64,000 nucleotides of DNA from Paenibacillus sp. FSL R7-0273 (GCF_000758625.1 NZ_CP009283.1:6583501-6647500); one strand, 5' to 3'; shown: positions 19,634 through 29,224, counted from the first letter of the stretch. Notes: a model not told the origin generated them from the sequence alone. Numbers and translations: made by a program.

Positions 19634-20057
19634 TTGCTTCACCACCCACTTCTTCACGTTTCACAAACTTAGTCTTTACAGGCAGCTTGTGAGCGGCAAG
19701 ACGCATCGCTTCACGAGCGATTTCTTCCGACACGCCTCCGAGTTCGAACATAATCTTACCCGGTTTAACTACTGCTACCCATTTCTCAACGTTACCTTTA
19801 CCACTACCCATACGAACCTCAAGAGGCTTCTGAGTAATTGGCTTATCCGGGAAAATCTTAATCCAGACCTGACCACCACGTTTGATGTAACGTGTCATTG
19901 CAATACGGGCAGCTTCGATCTGACGGTTAGTGATCCAAGATGGTTCCAGAGCTTGCAGGCCGAATTCGCCGAAGTTAAGTTCTGTACCGCCTTTAGCCAT
20001 ACCCTTCATGTGACCGCGTTGTTGCTTGCGGTGTTTAACGCGTTTTGGTACCAACAT
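19623..20057 (-). CDS. rplP: 50S ribosomal protein L16
   Basis: 144 residues: [24 protein letters not shown], the signatures [22 protein letters not shown] and [24 protein letters not shown]. Organises A-site and P-site tRNA. Starts only 2 nt after rpsC. Confidence 0.98.
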   Translation of the reverse strand: MLVPKRVKHRKQQRGHMKGMAKGGTELNFGEFGLQALEPSWITNRQIEAARIAMTRYIKRGGQVWIKIFPDKPITQKPLEVRMGSGKGNVEKWVAVVKPGKIMFELGGVSEEIAREAMRLAAHKLPVKTKFVKREEVGGEANES

Positions 20058-20059
20058 GA

Positions 20060-20725
20060 TTAGTTGCCTCCTTCCTGAGCAGCTTGTTTCTTAGCTGGGG
20101 GAAGAACTTCTCCACGGTAGATCCATACTTTTACACCGATACGGCCGTAAGTAGTATGTGCTTCAGCCGTTCCGTAGTCGATATCGGCACGAAGCGTATG
20201 AAGTGGAACTGTTCCTTCGCTATAACCTTCTGAACGGGCAATCTCAGCGCCGCCAAGACGTCCGCCAACTTGAGTTTTGATTCCTTTTGCACCGGAGCGC
20301 ATAGTTCTTTGAATCGCTTGTTTCAGAGCACGACGGAACGATACACGACGCTCCAGCTGTTGTGCAATGCTTTCAGCTACAAGAATAGCATCCAATTCAG
20401 GGTGCTTAATTTCGTTGATGTTAATGTGAACCTTTTTGCCACCGGCGATAGCTGTAACTGCGTTGCGAAGTACTTCTACTTCTGCTCCGCCTTTACCAAT
20501 TACCATACCTGGTTTAGCAGTGTGAATTGTAACATTCACTCGGCTTGCCGCTCTTTCGATCTCGATGCGGGAAACAGAGGAATCTTTCAATTTTCCTTTA
20601 AGGTATTCACGGATTTTGACGTCTTCCATTAAAAGAGTACCGAAATCTTTGCCTGCATACCATTTAGATTCCCAATCGCGAATGACACCGATTCGGAGTC
20701 CGACTGGATTTACCTTTTGACCCAC
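20060..20725 (-). CDS. rpsC: 30S ribosomal protein S3
   Basis: 221 residues, GTG start: [27 protein letters not shown] domain with [15 protein letters not shown], and [17 protein letters not shown]. Part of the mRNA entry site. The short C-terminal tail EAAQEGGN-type end is normal. Confidence 0.98.
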   Translation of the reverse strand: MGQKVNPVGLRIGVIRDWESKWYAGKDFGTLLMEDVKIREYLKGKLKDSSVSRIEIERAASRVNVTIHTAKPGMVIGKGGAEVEVLRNAVTAIAGGKKVHININEIKHPELDAILVAESIAQQLERRVSFRRALKQAIQRTMRSGAKGIKTQVGGRLGGAEIARSEGYSEGTVPLHTLRADIDYGTAEAHTTYGRIGVKVWIYRGEVLPPAKKQAAQEGGN

Positions 20726-20738
20726 GTGTTATCCCTCC

Positions 20739-21071
20739 TTATTTCTCAGATACCACCAAAGTAATGTGGCTGGTACGTTTATTGATCCGGCTTGCACGGC
20801 CCATGGCGCGCGGACGGAAACGTTTCATAGTAGGACCCTGGTTAACGAAAATTTCGCTAACGAACAGACTGTTTACGTCCATGGAGTAGTTGTGCTCAGC
20901 ATTGGCAATCGCCGAGTTAAGCAGCTTTTCAACTACCGGAGAAGCGGATTTTGGAGTGTGGCGAAGAATTGCGATTGCTTCCCCCACTTGCTTGCCGCGA
21001 ATCAAGTCAACAACCAGTTTCGCTTTACGAGCAGAAATCCGCACCGATCTAGCATGTGCTTTTGCTTCCAT
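20739..21071 (-). CDS. rplV: 50S ribosomal protein L22
   Basis: 110 residues: [26 protein letters not shown] and the tunnel-loop [28 protein letters not shown]. The loop lines the exit tunnel and is the usual place of macrolide-resistance changes; here it looks wild type. Confidence 0.98.
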   Translation of the reverse strand: MEAKAHARSVRISARKAKLVVDLIRGKQVGEAIAILRHTPKSASPVVEKLLNSAIANAEHNYSMDVNSLFVSEIFVNQGPTMKRFRPRAMGRASRINKRTSHITLVVSEK

Positions 21072-21104
21072 TTATTTTCCCTCCTCTCGAACGAAGACCT
21101 GTAA

Positions 21105-21383
21105 TTATCTTCTTGTTTTCTTATCGTCACCCGCATGGCCTTTGTAAGTACGTGTTGGCGCGAACTCGCCCAACTTGTGACCTACCATATCTTCCGTTAC
21201 GTATACTGGCACGTGCTTACGGCCGTCATATACACCAAACGTATGTCCGATAAACTGAGGGAAAATTGTTGAGCGACGGGACCAGGTTTTTACTACAACT
21301 TTCTTCTCTGATGCGTTCAGTTCCTCAACTTTTTTCAGCAGGTAGCCATCGATAAACGGCCCCTTTTTTAAACTGCGACCCAT
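21105..21383 (-). CDS. rpsS: 30S ribosomal protein S19
   Basis: 92 residues: [22 protein letters not shown], signature [29 protein letters not shown] and [19 protein letters not shown]. Located in the 30S head. Confidence 0.98.
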   Translation of the reverse strand: MGRSLKKGPFIDGYLLKKVEELNASEKKVVVKTWSRRSTIFPQFIGHTFGVYDGRKHVPVYVTEDMVGHKLGEFAPTRTYKGHAGDDKKTRR

Positions 21384-21458
21384 GTATGAATCCTCCCTTC
21401 ATCCGGTTCTTCAAACCGCGAATCGACGCTTCGCGCTTGTCTTAATGCCAGAAGCGTC

Positions 21459-22289
21459 TTATTTCGTGCGGCGGCGAACGATATATTTATCAGATGCCTT
21501 GTTTTTCTTACGCGTTTTGTAGCCAAGGGTTGGTTTGCCCCATGGAGACATAGGCGATTTCCGTCCGATTGGAGCGCGGCCTTCACCACCACCGTGTGGG
21601 TGATCGTTAGGGTTCATTACTACCCCGCGAACTTCAGGACGTTGGCCGAGCCAGCGACTGCGTCCGGCTTTACCGATTTTGATCAGCTCGTGATCTTCGT
21701 TACCTACGGATCCGATTGTTGCACGGCAAACGCTCAGAATTCTGCGAACTTCACCGGAGTTCAAACGAACGGATACGTATTTTTCTTCTTTACCGAGCAA
21801 TTGAGCTTCTGTACCAGCAGCACGAACCAACTGTCCGCCTTTGCCTGGTTTCAACTCAATGTTGTGGATAACTGTACCAACTGGAATGTTAGCCAGTGGG
21901 AGTGCGTTACCAACTTTGATATCCGCCGCAGGGCCGGATTCTACTTTATCCCCAACTTTTAGGCCTTTAGGAGCGATAATGTAACGTTTCTCTCCGTCAG
22001 CATAGTGGATCAAAGCAATGTTGGAAGTACGGTTCGGGTCATACTCGATTGTAGCAACGCTACCTGGTATGCCGTCTTTAGTCCGTTTGAAATCGATAAT
22101 ACGGTATTTACGTTTGTGTCCGCCGCCATGGTGACGAACCGTAATTTTACCTTGGTTGTTGCGGCCGGCTTTTTTGCTCAGCGGTGCAAGCAACGATTTC
22201 TCTGGCTGGTTTGTTGTGATTTCTTCAAACGTAGACACGGACATAGCGCGTCTTGCCGGAGAGGTCGGTTTGTACTTTTTGATTGGCAC
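21459..22289 (-). CDS. rplB: 50S ribosomal protein L2
   Basis: 276 residues from [29 protein letters not shown]-binding [17 protein letters not shown] and the conserved [25 protein letters not shown] with the histidine needed for peptidyl-transferase centre assembly. The longest r-protein of the S10 operon. Confidence 0.98.
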   Translation of the reverse strand: MPIKKYKPTSPARRAMSVSTFEEITTNQPEKSLLAPLSKKAGRNNQGKITVRHHGGGHKRKYRIIDFKRTKDGIPGSVATIEYDPNRTSNIALIHYADGEKRYIIAPKGLKVGDKVESGPAADIKVGNALPLANIPVGTVIHNIELKPGKGGQLVRAAGTEAQLLGKEEKYVSVRLNSGEVRRILSVCRATIGSVGNEDHELIKIGKAGRSRWLGQRPEVRGVVMNPNDHPHGGGEGRAPIGRKSPMSPWGKPTLGYKTRKKNKASDKYIVRRRTK

Positions 22290-22316
22290 TGTAGTTTCCT
22301 CCTTACTTCAAGAGTA

Positions 22317-22610
22317 TTATTCTACCGCTTCAAAGAATTCAAGCGGTTTGCTGTCCGGGCTAAGTTTCACGATGGCTTTTTTCCACTCTGGAGTGTATCC
22401 GGAGTATTTGCCATAACGCTTCAATTTACCAGGTACGCGCATTGTGTTCACACTAACGACTTTCACTTTAAAAATAGCCTCGACAGCTTTTTTGATTTCG
22501 GTCTTGTTAGCACGGATATCCACTTCAAAAGCGTATTTCAATTCGCTCATGTATTCGGATGTGCGTTCCGTAATCACCGGACGTTTGATAATATCACGAG
22601 GATCTTTCAT
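22317..22610 (-). CDS. rplW: 50S ribosomal protein L23
   Basis: 97 residues: [21 protein letters not shown], the C-terminal motif [22 protein letters not shown]. Docking site for trigger factor and SRP at the exit tunnel. Its start overlaps the rplD stop by one base. Confidence 0.97.
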   Translation of the reverse strand: MKDPRDIIKRPVITERTSEYMSELKYAFEVDIRANKTEIKKAVEAIFKVKVVSVNTMRVPGKLKRYGKYSGYTPEWKKAIVKLSPDSKPLEFFEAVE

Positions 22611-23233
22611 TACGCGAACACCTCCTCTACCTTCAGAACTGCTTCTTTAGTGATGATCAGTTTGTCGTACGTCAGTACGTCAAGAACATTAATGCCGTCA
22701 GCCGCTACGAATTTCACCCCAGGGATGTTACGAGCGGAAAGCGCTACGTTATCATCATAGCTTGGAGCTACGATCAACGCTTTGCTGTCTACCTTCAGGT
22801 TGTTCAGAATCGCCGCGAATTCTTTCGTCTTCGGAGCATTCAGTGTCAGGCTATCAAGTACGATAATGTCATTCCCGATAACTTTCGAGGACAATGCGGA
22901 TTTGATGGCCAAACGGCGAACTTTCTTAGGCAGTTTCCAGGAATAGCTGCGTGGAGTTGGTCCGAAGACTACGCCGCCGCCTTTCCATTGTGGAGAACGA
23001 ATGGAGCCTTGACGAGCGCGACCTGTACCTTTTTGTTTCCAAGGCTTACGTCCGCCGCCACGAACTTCAGAACGTCCTTTAACTTTGTGTGTACCACGAC
23101 GAAGGGAAGCTCTTTGCATAAGTGCAGCTTCGTGCAGGACATGCACGTTCGGCTCAATACCGAACACTGAATCACTCAGTTCAACTTCGCCAACTTCGTT
23201 ACCACTGATATTAAAAAGTGTTACTTTTGGCAT
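22610..23233 (-). CDS. rplD: 50S ribosomal protein L4
   Basis: 207 residues: [21 protein letters not shown], extended tunnel loop [33 protein letters not shown] region, and [27 protein letters not shown]4 loop has no obvious insertion. In E. coli L4 represses the S10 operon; in Bacillota this is not established. Confidence 0.97.
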   Translation of the reverse strand: MPKVTLFNISGNEVGEVELSDSVFGIEPNVHVLHEAALMQRASLRRGTHKVKGRSEVRGGGRKPWKQKGTGRARQGSIRSPQWKGGGVVFGPTPRSYSWKLPKKVRRLAIKSALSSKVIGNDIIVLDSLTLNAPKTKEFAAILNNLKVDSKALIVAPSYDDNVALSARNIPGVKFVAADGINVLDVLTYDKLIITKEAVLKVEEVFA

Positions 23234-23258
23234 TTCATGTTCCTCCTTTCTTCAATGA

Positions 23259-23882
23259 TTATTTCTTAACAGTTTCTTTAACTTTCACGAAGCTGTTCTT
23301 AGGTCCTGGAATTGCACCCTTAACCAGCAGCACGTTGCGTTCAACATCCACTTTAATGATTTCAAGCTTCTGAACCGTTACGGTTGTGTGACCCATGTGA
23401 CCTGGAAGGCGTTTGCCCTTAGGAACACGGTTAGCTTGAATGGAACCCATGGAACCAGGTCTTCTGTGGTAGCGCGAGCCGTGAGACATTGGTCCGCGGC
23501 TTTGACCCCAACGTTTGATGTTACCCTGGAATCCTTTACCTTTGCTAGTACCAGTTACGTCAACAAATTCGCCTTCAGTGAAGATATCAGCCTTCAGCTC
23601 TTGTCCAACCTCGAGTGCCCCGAGGTCAACACCGCGAATTTCGCGAACGTAGCGCTTAGGTGTAGCATTTGCCTTTTTGGCGTGACCCTGTTCAGGCTTG
23701 TTGGAGCGGCTTTCCTTCTTATCGGAAAAGCCCAACTGCACTGCTTCATATCCGTCGATATTCAGGTCTTTCTTTTGCAGTACCACACAAGGTCCAGCTT
23801 CGATAACCGATACTGCGATCACGTTACCTTCTGGAGTAAACACTTGAGTCATACCGAGTTTTTTTCCTAAGATACCTTTCAT
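23259..23882 (-). CDS. rplC: 50S ribosomal protein L3
   Basis: 207 residues: [21 protein letters not shown], the signature [21 protein letters not shown] and [21 protein letters not shown]. Assembly initiator that reaches the peptidyl-transferase centre. Confidence 0.98.
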   Translation of the reverse strand: MKGILGKKLGMTQVFTPEGNVIAVSVIEAGPCVVLQKKDLNIDGYEAVQLGFSDKKESRSNKPEQGHAKKANATPKRYVREIRGVDLGALEVGQELKADIFTEGEFVDVTGTSKGKGFQGNIKRWGQSRGPMSHGSRYHRRPGSMGSIQANRVPKGKRLPGHMGHTTVTVQKLEIIKVDVERNVLLVKGAIPGPKNSFVKVKETVKK

Positions 23883-23923
23883 GTTGACACCTCTTTTCTT
23901 TTCCTAATTACTTATTGTTGGAA

Positions 23924-24363
<440 letters not shown>

Positions 24364-24369
24364 TTTATT

Positions 24370-24398
24370 ATTATATATAATAGCCGCCTACTTTGCAA
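24370..24398 (-). promoter_or_regulatory. Sigma-A promoter of the S10 operon
   Basis: Minus strand TTGCAA, 17-bp spacer, TATAAT, in a very AT-rich tract. Start inferred near 24363. The rest of the 342-nt gap to 24574 holds only the terminator at 24482-24525. Confidence 0.8.
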
Positions 24399-24481
24399 GC
24401 GAAAATAGAAAACAACACGATTTTATTTTCAAAATGTAATTCAGCTATGTATTGTACGCTTTATAGTCCTTTACTTCTCGC

Positions 24482-24525
24482 AAAACCGGCTGTGCCATCC
24501 GATTCAGGACGCCGCAGCCGGTTCT
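24482..24525 (-). terminator. Terminator downstream of the HemAT-like gene
   Basis: Minus strand AGAACCGGCTG / CAGCCGGTTTT with an inner loop, then GCG. The T-run is short, so termination may be partial. It separates the chemoreceptor gene from the rpsJ promoter. Confidence 0.6.
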
Positions 24526-24574
24526 GTTTGCATACTGTTTTCTTCTATATAAATATGCATTACATTATGTTGGA

Positions 24575-25924
24575 TTAAAGATTATCGGTAGCCGACTTAA
24601 AATACTCCGCCGATGCGGCACTTTGCGCCGTTGTTGAGCCAATTCCTTCTATTGTCTGTATTAATACCTTGATCTCTTCTTCCACTACTACGATTTCCTG
24701 TGTGCTGGCCTGCATGGAATCAACAATTACACTGAACAATCTGCTGGTCTCGACAGACTGCTCTTTACCGCTCCTTGTCAGTTCCTGCACCTTACGGATC
24801 TCCTGAACTACCTGGCGGGTCAGCTCCGCTGATTGCTGTGTTAAGTCGCCTATCCGAACAACGGTGCTCTTGGTATCCTCAGCCAGCCGGCTGACTTCGC
24901 TCGCCACTACACTAAAGCCTCTGCCATGTTCGCCGGCGCGCGCTGCTTCTATTGTAGCGTTAAGTGAAAGAATTTTGGTCTGGTCGGCGATTTCCTGCAC
25001 CGCTGCCACAATCCGCTGGATCTGCCTGGAGGAGCTGCTTAGCTCATTTACAGAGCGTTCCATCTCATTAGTGCTCTCATAAATAAGGTTGATCTGGCCG
25101 CTTAGGCTGCCGAGCTGTCCTTGTCCATCCTTAGCCATCTCACGAGACTCTACAGCTGTAGAAGCCGTGCGGCGGAAGGTATTATTCACTTCATTGCTGC
25201 TGGCTACCAGCTGCTCTACAGCGGCGTTAGTATCCATGCTGAGATCAATCAGTTCTCCGCTGAATTCAGCAATCTTCTGCTTCAGTTCATTTTTTACAAT
25301 AAGGTATTGCTCTTCCTTCTCTCTGATGTTCTCTTTCTCATAGGCTTCAAGCACCAGCTGCTGCTCCAGATTGAGAAGCTTTGTTAGGGTCTGAACCACT
25401 TTCAGCCGCTCATTATCCTTAAGACTCTCACCATAGACTACTGTAATAAAAACATTCTGAAGATTCTGGAATGCCGACAGATACCATTTAGGCTCTAGTC
25501 CCACCCGCTTATGGATCTTGGCTATCGTCAGCCGCTTGGCAATATACTGTTCGTCCACATTTCCGTCGAATATCTCAATAATATGCAGCTTTAATGTTCT
25601 TTTCAGTCGCTCAATGCTGCTATGCTCAAGTATGATCCTCTCAAGCTTATCTACACCGAGTACAGTATTGTAGAACTGGTCGGTAATGTAGTCGATTTCA
25701 CGTTCCACCGTAGGCTTCATCAAGCGTAAAAGGTTTAAATCTTCCTCAGTAAGGTCAATCATTCGCATCTGTTCGTTCAGCTCATCATGCCCGTTCAGGG
25801 TATGAAAAGCTGTCGTGGCAATGGGTGCATTAAGCTCGCTGTCCTTGGAGTGCGCGTCGGGAGATTCCTCGTTAGTCTTGCGTAATTGAATGCCATGCAT
25901 AAATGAAAAAGGACACTTCCCCAT
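24575..25924 (-). CDS. hemAT: HemAT-type globin-coupled methyl-accepting chemotaxis protein
   Basis: 449 residues, no membrane segment, so a soluble sensor. Residues about 50-215 form a globin domain; [17 protein letters not shown] carries the expected proximal haem ligand His138. The C-terminal half is an MCP signalling coiled coil with the hairpin [34 protein letters not shown] (written in parts: [18 protein letters not shown], then [17 protein letters not shown]). HemAT binds oxygen and drives aerotaxis through CheA/CheW. The first 40 residues are a low-complexity extension with Cys4. It lies beside an FNR-type regulator. Ligand specificity cannot be read from sequence. Confidence 0.9.
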   Translation of the reverse strand: MGKCPFSFMHGIQLRKTNEESPDAHSKDSELNAPIATTAFHTLNGHDELNEQMRMIDLTEEDLNLLRLMKPTVEREIDYITDQFYNTVLGVDKLERIILEHSSIERLKRTLKLHIIEIFDGNVDEQYIAKRLTIAKIHKRVGLEPKWYLSAFQNLQNVFITVVYGESLKDNERLKVVQTLTKLLNLEQQLVLEAYEKENIREKEEQYLIVKNELKQKIAEFSGELIDLSMDTNAAVEQLVASSNEVNNTFRRTASTAVESREMAKDGQGQLGSLSGQINLIYESTNEMERSVNELSSSSRQIQRIVAAVQEIADQTKILSLNATIEAARAGEHGRGFSVVASEVSRLAEDTKSTVVRIGDLTQQSAELTRQVVQEIRKVQELTRSGKEQSVETSRLFSVIVDSMQASTQEIVVVEEEIKVLIQTIEGIGSTTAQSAASAEYFKSATDNL

Positions 25925-25974
25925 ACTTCCACTCTCCCTGAATTTCTAAAAATTAGCATTGCAAATATAGCAAT

Positions 25975-26004
25975 ATTCTAACCTACGAGAGAGATAATTG
26001 TAAA
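25975..26004 (-). promoter_or_regulatory. Candidate sigma-A promoter of hemAT-like gene
   Basis: Minus strand TTTACA, 18-bp spacer, TAGAAT; start inferred near 25968, about 45 nt from the ATG. No sigma-D type motility promoter was recognised. Confidence 0.45.
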
Positions 26005-26016
26005 GAATTTTAAGTA

Positions 26017-26087
26017 TTATTTTGTAGAATAATGTTGTATAAACCGCAGTATTGGATAGAATTGTGTCTTATTTTGTCGAATAAAGT
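26017..26087. repeat. Paired 19-bp near-identical elements upstream of hemAT-like gene
   Basis: TTATTTTGTAGAATAATGT (26017-26035) and TTATTTTGTCGAATAAAGT (26069-26087) differ at two positions. Each contains TTATT-N6-AATAA half-site symmetry, and their offset is 52 bp, about five helical turns. They lie just upstream of the -35, at about -58 and -110, like a cooperative activator or repressor pair. The cognate protein is unknown. Confidence 0.5.
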
Positions 26088-26143
26088 GTAGCATTGATTG
26101 ATCATAGTATATGGTCATCAAATCTCCAACAAGAACATATGTT

Positions 26144-26857
26144 CTAGCTGGTGATTTCAGCAATCTGCGATAGTGCTAATAGATCCAAAATGGTTACGCT
26201 CCGGTTGTTTACTTGAATTAGCTTCATCCGCTCGAGCTGGTTCAGCTTACGGCTGAGTGTTTCAGGCGTCGTACCGATCATCGCTGCGAACTCTTTTTTG
26301 GCAGCCGGCAGATGAAGCATTGGTTGCCCCTCTCCCCCGCCTGTCGACAGTGATTGTTTGGCATATAGATGCAGCAGCAGCCGGGCCAGCCGTTTTTCCG
26401 CCTCAAAAATATGCAGTGCTCCTGCCAGCTCATCGGCCTGCTGCAGCTGCTCACTAACGGACTTCAGGAAGCTGAAGGCCAGGCCGGCATTACTTGCTAT
26501 CAAAGGCATAAAATCTTCACGCCGCATCCGGCAAATATATCCGCTTTCCACCACTTCGGCTGTAGCGTAATGCTGTTTATTATGAAGCAGGGCAAACTGG
26601 CCAAAGTAATCTCCAGGAAAAAGAAAACGGAGTATATGCTGCTTCCCCTCTATGCTGGTCTGGGTTAGCTTTATCAGCCCATTATTGACAACAAATAAGG
26701 AGTCTGACTGCTCTCCTTCTCTGAACACCACGTTTCCTTTTCCATAGAACTCAGACTCAATGATCGACTCTACCTTATGCAGCTCCTGATCAGGCAAAGC
26801 AACAAAAACCGGTACCTGACGGACACAGGAGTCCTTATGGCATGTATTACATTTCAT
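26144..26857 (-). CDS. Crp/Fnr family transcriptional regulator with FNR-like cysteines
   Basis: 237 residues. N-terminal cysteines C3, C6, C11 (MKCNTCHKDSC) and a central C109 (SGYICRM) align with C20, C23, C29 and C122 of E. coli FNR, suggesting an oxygen-labile 4Fe-4S cluster. Then a cyclic-nucleotide-binding fold (FREGEQSDSLFVVNNGLIKL, PGDYFGQFALL) and a C-terminal HTH whose recognition helix PETLSRKL keeps the E-x2-S-R of FNR that reads TTGAT half-sites. B. subtilis Fnr carries its cluster at the C-terminus, so this is a different arrangement. A perfect FNR box lies 90 nt upstream. SD AGGAAGGAACG precedes ATG. Confidence 0.88.
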   Translation of the reverse strand: MKCNTCHKDSCVRQVPVFVALPDQELHKVESIIESEFYGKGNVVFREGEQSDSLFVVNNGLIKLTQTSIEGKQHILRFLFPGDYFGQFALLHNKQHYATAEVVESGYICRMRREDFMPLIASNAGLAFSFLKSVSEQLQQADELAGALHIFEAEKRLARLLLHLYAKQSLSTGGGEGQPMLHLPAAKKEFAAMIGTTPETLSRKLNQLERMKLIQVNNRSVTILDLLALSQIAEITS

Positions 26858-26882
26858 TATGCATCGTTCCTTCCTGACTGCC

Positions 26883-26911
26883 TTATGCCAACATATCAGG
26901 ATTATGCCAAC
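26883..26911. repeat. 10-bp exact direct repeats ahead of the FNR-type gene
   Basis: TTATGCCAAC occurs at 26883-26892 and 26902-26911, period 19 bp. On the minus strand each reads GTTGGCATAA, so the pair can serve as TTGGCA...CATAAG with 17-bp spacing, a weak promoter for the regulator gene, or as a binding-site pair. Confidence 0.4.
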
Positions 26912-26946
26912 TTCCCGGTGACCCCGCGCACAATAATCTTGAAAAC

Positions 26947-26960
26947 TTGATCTGTATCAA
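26947..26960. promoter_or_regulatory. FNR box (perfect palindrome TTGAT-N4-ATCAA)
   Basis: TTGATCTGTATCAA is an exact match to the FNR consensus. Its centre (26953.5) is 41.5 bp upstream of the inferred start at 26995 for the plus-strand operon, the class II activation geometry. It is also about 60 bp from a possible start of the divergent regulator gene, so autoregulation is plausible. Confidence 0.85.
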
Positions 26961-26982
26961 GGATTATGCCGTTCCTTCGCTT

Positions 26983-26988
26983 CATAAT
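26983..26988 (+). promoter_or_regulatory. -10 element of the V4R-cupin operon promoter
   Basis: CATAAT with no recognisable -35, as expected for a promoter that depends on an activator. Start inferred at 26995. A ribosome site GGAGATGGACAGCT precedes ATG at 27023. Confidence 0.6.
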
Positions 26989-27022
26989 AGAGGTAGAGAG
27001 ATGATAGAGGAGATGGACAGCT

Positions 27023-27472
27023 ATGCAGCAGTATACTTTTGGAGATATGCGGAAGATGGACAGAGCCAGGCTTGGCAATATGGTGCCGCTGGAGCTGTTC
27101 CGTACGATAAGACTGATTGGCATGAACCAGGGTCTACCTATGGGCGGTAAAGGTACAACGCTAACTGTAGGAAGAAAAATCGGTGAGAGCCTTCCGGTTA
27201 CTAGTGTGGATGAGCTGCTGGCACTTTTTGAGGAGCTGAAAATCGGTATTCCGCGGATTGTCTATTCGGATGAGCACAGGATGAATATTGCTGTTGAGGA
27301 TTGCTTCTGTAAAGGCCTGCCGACACTGGAAGAAGAGAAAATGATTTGTGATTTAGAAGGTGCCATCCTGGAGGGAGCGTTGACTAAACTGTTTGGCCGC
27401 AGGGTAAGCGTAAGAGAAATTAAGTGTAATGCCACCGGTGATGAGTATTGTGAGTATGAAGTAAAGCTGTAA
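27023..27472 (+). CDS. V4R-domain protein of unknown function
   Basis: 149 residues. The C-terminal half is a V4R (4-vinyl reductase) domain: EDCFCKGLP, MICDLEGAILEGALTKLFGRRVSVREI, and the closing KCNATGDEYCEYEV. All five cysteines (94, 96, 109, 135, 143) fall in this domain and could bind a metal. V4R domains are small-molecule or metal-binding modules related in fold to haem-NO-binding domains; none is catalytically defined alone. The N-terminal half (RARLGNMVPLELFRTIRLIGMNQGLP) resembles the part that precedes V4R in single-domain members. First gene of an FNR-box operon with a cupin, 37 nt apart. Confidence 0.8.
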   Translation: MQQYTFGDMRKMDRARLGNMVPLELFRTIRLIGMNQGLPMGGKGTTLTVGRKIGESLPVTSVDELLALFEELKIGIPRIVYSDEHRMNIAVEDCFCKGLPTLEEEKMICDLEGAILEGALTKLFGRRVSVREIKCNATGDEYCEYEVKL

Positions 27473-27509
27473 CCCTAAGGGGAAAATCAAGAGAAAGCAG
27501 GAGATTACT

Positions 27510-27851
27510 ATGGAAAAGAAAAATATTAGCGAAGCTATTCAACATCTGGAGGAGCGTTTTACGAAAAAGGTGCTGTTTCAAAAGGGAGACAGTATAGTGT
27601 TCGTGCTTAATTTTATGCCAGGTCAAAAGCTTCCGGCGCACACTCATCCCGGAGCAGATGTGTACATTTATGCTCTCCAAGGAAAGGGCACCATTACTGT
27701 AAATGATGCTGACGAGGAATTTGCTGAGGGTGAAGTTATCCACATTGCGGATGATGAGGTTTTTGCTTATCGTAACAGCGGAACCACTCCGGCCAGTCTC
27801 CATGTTGTAATATCAAAGCTTCCGAGCGCAGCATACGCTAAAGAAATTTAA
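27510..27851 (+). CDS. Cupin-2 domain protein of unknown function
   Basis: 113 residues, a single beta-barrel. Motif 1 is PGQKLPAHTHPGADVYIYALQGKG with H44 and H46 of the HxH pair and Asp50 in place of the usual Glu. Motif 2, GEVIHIADDEVFAYRNSG, has Phe where the third His is normal, so the metal site is atypical. Good site AAAGCAGGAGATTACT before ATG. Second gene of the V4R operon and followed by a terminator. Function unknown; could sense a ligand, act as a dioxygenase-like protein or simply be structural. Confidence 0.85.
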   Translation: MEKKNISEAIQHLEERFTKKVLFQKGDSIVFVLNFMPGQKLPAHTHPGADVYIYALQGKGTITVNDADEEFAEGEVIHIADDEVFAYRNSGTTPASLHVVISKLPSAAYAKEI

Positions 27852-27873
27852 ATATCGCTATAACCCGGATGTA

Positions 27874-27916
27874 AACTCTATCTGCAGGAGAACTCTCCTG
27901 TGGATAGGGTTTTTGT
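27874..27916 (+). terminator. Terminator of the V4R-cupin operon
   Basis: ACTCTATC-TG-CAGGAG, loop AACT, CTCCTG-TG-GATAGGGT followed by TTTTTG. Strong stem with one G-T pair. Confidence 0.9.
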
Positions 27917-27922
27917 TATGTA

Positions 27923-27960
27923 AAAAAGCAGGAGCTCTTCCGAAGAAGAACTCCTGCTCT
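27923..27960 (-). terminator. Terminator downstream of tuf
   Basis: Minus strand GAGCAGGAG-TTCTTC-TTCG-GAAGAG-CTCCTGC then six T. Lies back to back with the cupin terminator, insulating the island from the str operon. Confidence 0.9.
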
Positions 27961-27993
27961 TATAATCGAACTATCCTAATGGATAGTGCCGAA

Positions 27994-29184
27994 TTACTTA
28001 GTGATTGTAGCTACGCTACCTGCACCAACTGTACGTCCGCCTTCACGAATGGAGAATTTAGTACCTTCTTCAATCGCGATTGGGGAGATCAGTTGTACGG
28101 TTACAGTGATGTTATCACCAGGCATAACCATTTCAGTACCTTCTGGCAGGTTGATGATACCAGTTACGTCAGTTGTACGGAAGTAGAACTGTGGACGGTA
28201 ACCAGTGAAGAATGGTTTGTGACGTCCGCCTTCTTCTTTAGTCAGAACGTAGATCTGAGCACTGAACTCAGTGTGTGGCTTAACGGAGTTTGGCTTAGCC
28301 AATACTTGACCGCGCTCGATGTTGTTACGGTCAACACCACGCAGCAGTGCGCCGATGTTGTCGCCAGCTTGAGCGGAATCCAGCAATTTACGGAACATTT
28401 CTACGCCCGTTACTACTGATTTCTTAGTTTCTTCGTGAATACCAACGATTTCGATTTCTTCTCCGACTTTAACTGTTCCGCGTTCTACGCGGCCAGTTGC
28501 CACGGTACCGCGGCCAGTGATGGAGAATACGTCCTCGACAGGCATCAAGAAAGGCTTGTCAGTTGCACGTTCTGGAAGTGGGATGTAAGTGTCGATAGTT
28601 TCGAACATTTCAACAATCTTGTTAGCCCACTCACCTTCAGGGTTCTGCAGAGCTTCACGAGCAGAACCACGAACGATTGGAGTGTCATCGCCTGGGAAGT
28701 CGTATTCGCTCAGAAGGTCGCGAACTTCCATTTCAACCAGTTCCAAGAGCTCTTCGTCTTCAACCATGTCGCATTTGTTCAGGAATACAACAATGTAAGG
28801 AACGCCTACCTGACGGGAGAGCAGGATGTGCTCGCGAGTCTGTGGCATTGGGCCGTCAGCTGCGGATACAACCAGGATTGCTCCGTCCATCTGCGCTGCG
28901 CCAGTGATCATGTTTTTAACATAGTCGGCGTGTCCAGGGCAGTCTACGTGTGCGTAGTGACGGTTAGGAGTTTCATATTCAACGTGAGCTGTGGAGATAG
29001 TGATACCACGTTCGCGCTCTTCTGGAGCTTTATCGATTTGGTCGAAAGCTACAGCAGCACCGCCGTATTTTTTGGACAATACAATAGTGATTGCTGCAGT
29101 AAGAGTCGTTTTACCATGGTCGACGTGACCGATAGTACCGATGTTAACGTGTGGTTTGTTACGTTCAAACTTTGCCTTTGCCAT
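27994..29184 (-). CDS. tuf: Elongation factor Tu
   Basis: 396 residues. G1 GHVDHGKT, G2 RGITI, G3 DCPGH, G4 NKCD, G5 SAREAL region; C-terminal barrels end [11 protein letters not shown]. Delivers aminoacyl-tRNA to the ribosome. Last gene of the rplGB-rpsL-rpsG-fusA-tuf operon; AGGAGGAACTGTTCAA precedes ATG. Confidence 0.99.
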   Translation of the reverse strand: MAKAKFERNKPHVNIGTIGHVDHGKTTLTAAITIVLSKKYGGAAVAFDQIDKAPEERERGITISTAHVEYETPNRHYAHVDCPGHADYVKNMITGAAQMDGAILVVSAADGPMPQTREHILLSRQVGVPYIVVFLNKCDMVEDEELLELVEMEVRDLLSEYDFPGDDTPIVRGSAREALQNPEGEWANKIVEMFETIDTYIPLPERATDKPFLMPVEDVFSITGRGTVATGRVERGTVKVGEEIEIVGIHEETKKSVVTGVEMFRKLLDSAQAGDNIGALLRGVDRNNIERGQVLAKPNSVKPHTEFSAQIYVLTKEEGGRHKPFFTGYRPQFYFRTTDVTGIINLPEGTEMVMPGDNITVTVQLISPIAIEEGTKFSIREGGRTVGAGSVATITK

Positions 29185-29224
29185 TTGAACAGTTCCTCCT
29201 TTAATGTGGGGTCCTTATATTTGA

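Noticed and set aside
26097..26120. Second FNR-like site between the regulator and the HemAT-like gene (TTGAT...ATCAA parts)
   Set aside because: Half-sites are present but the spacing is not four bases, so it is not a proper FNR palindrome.
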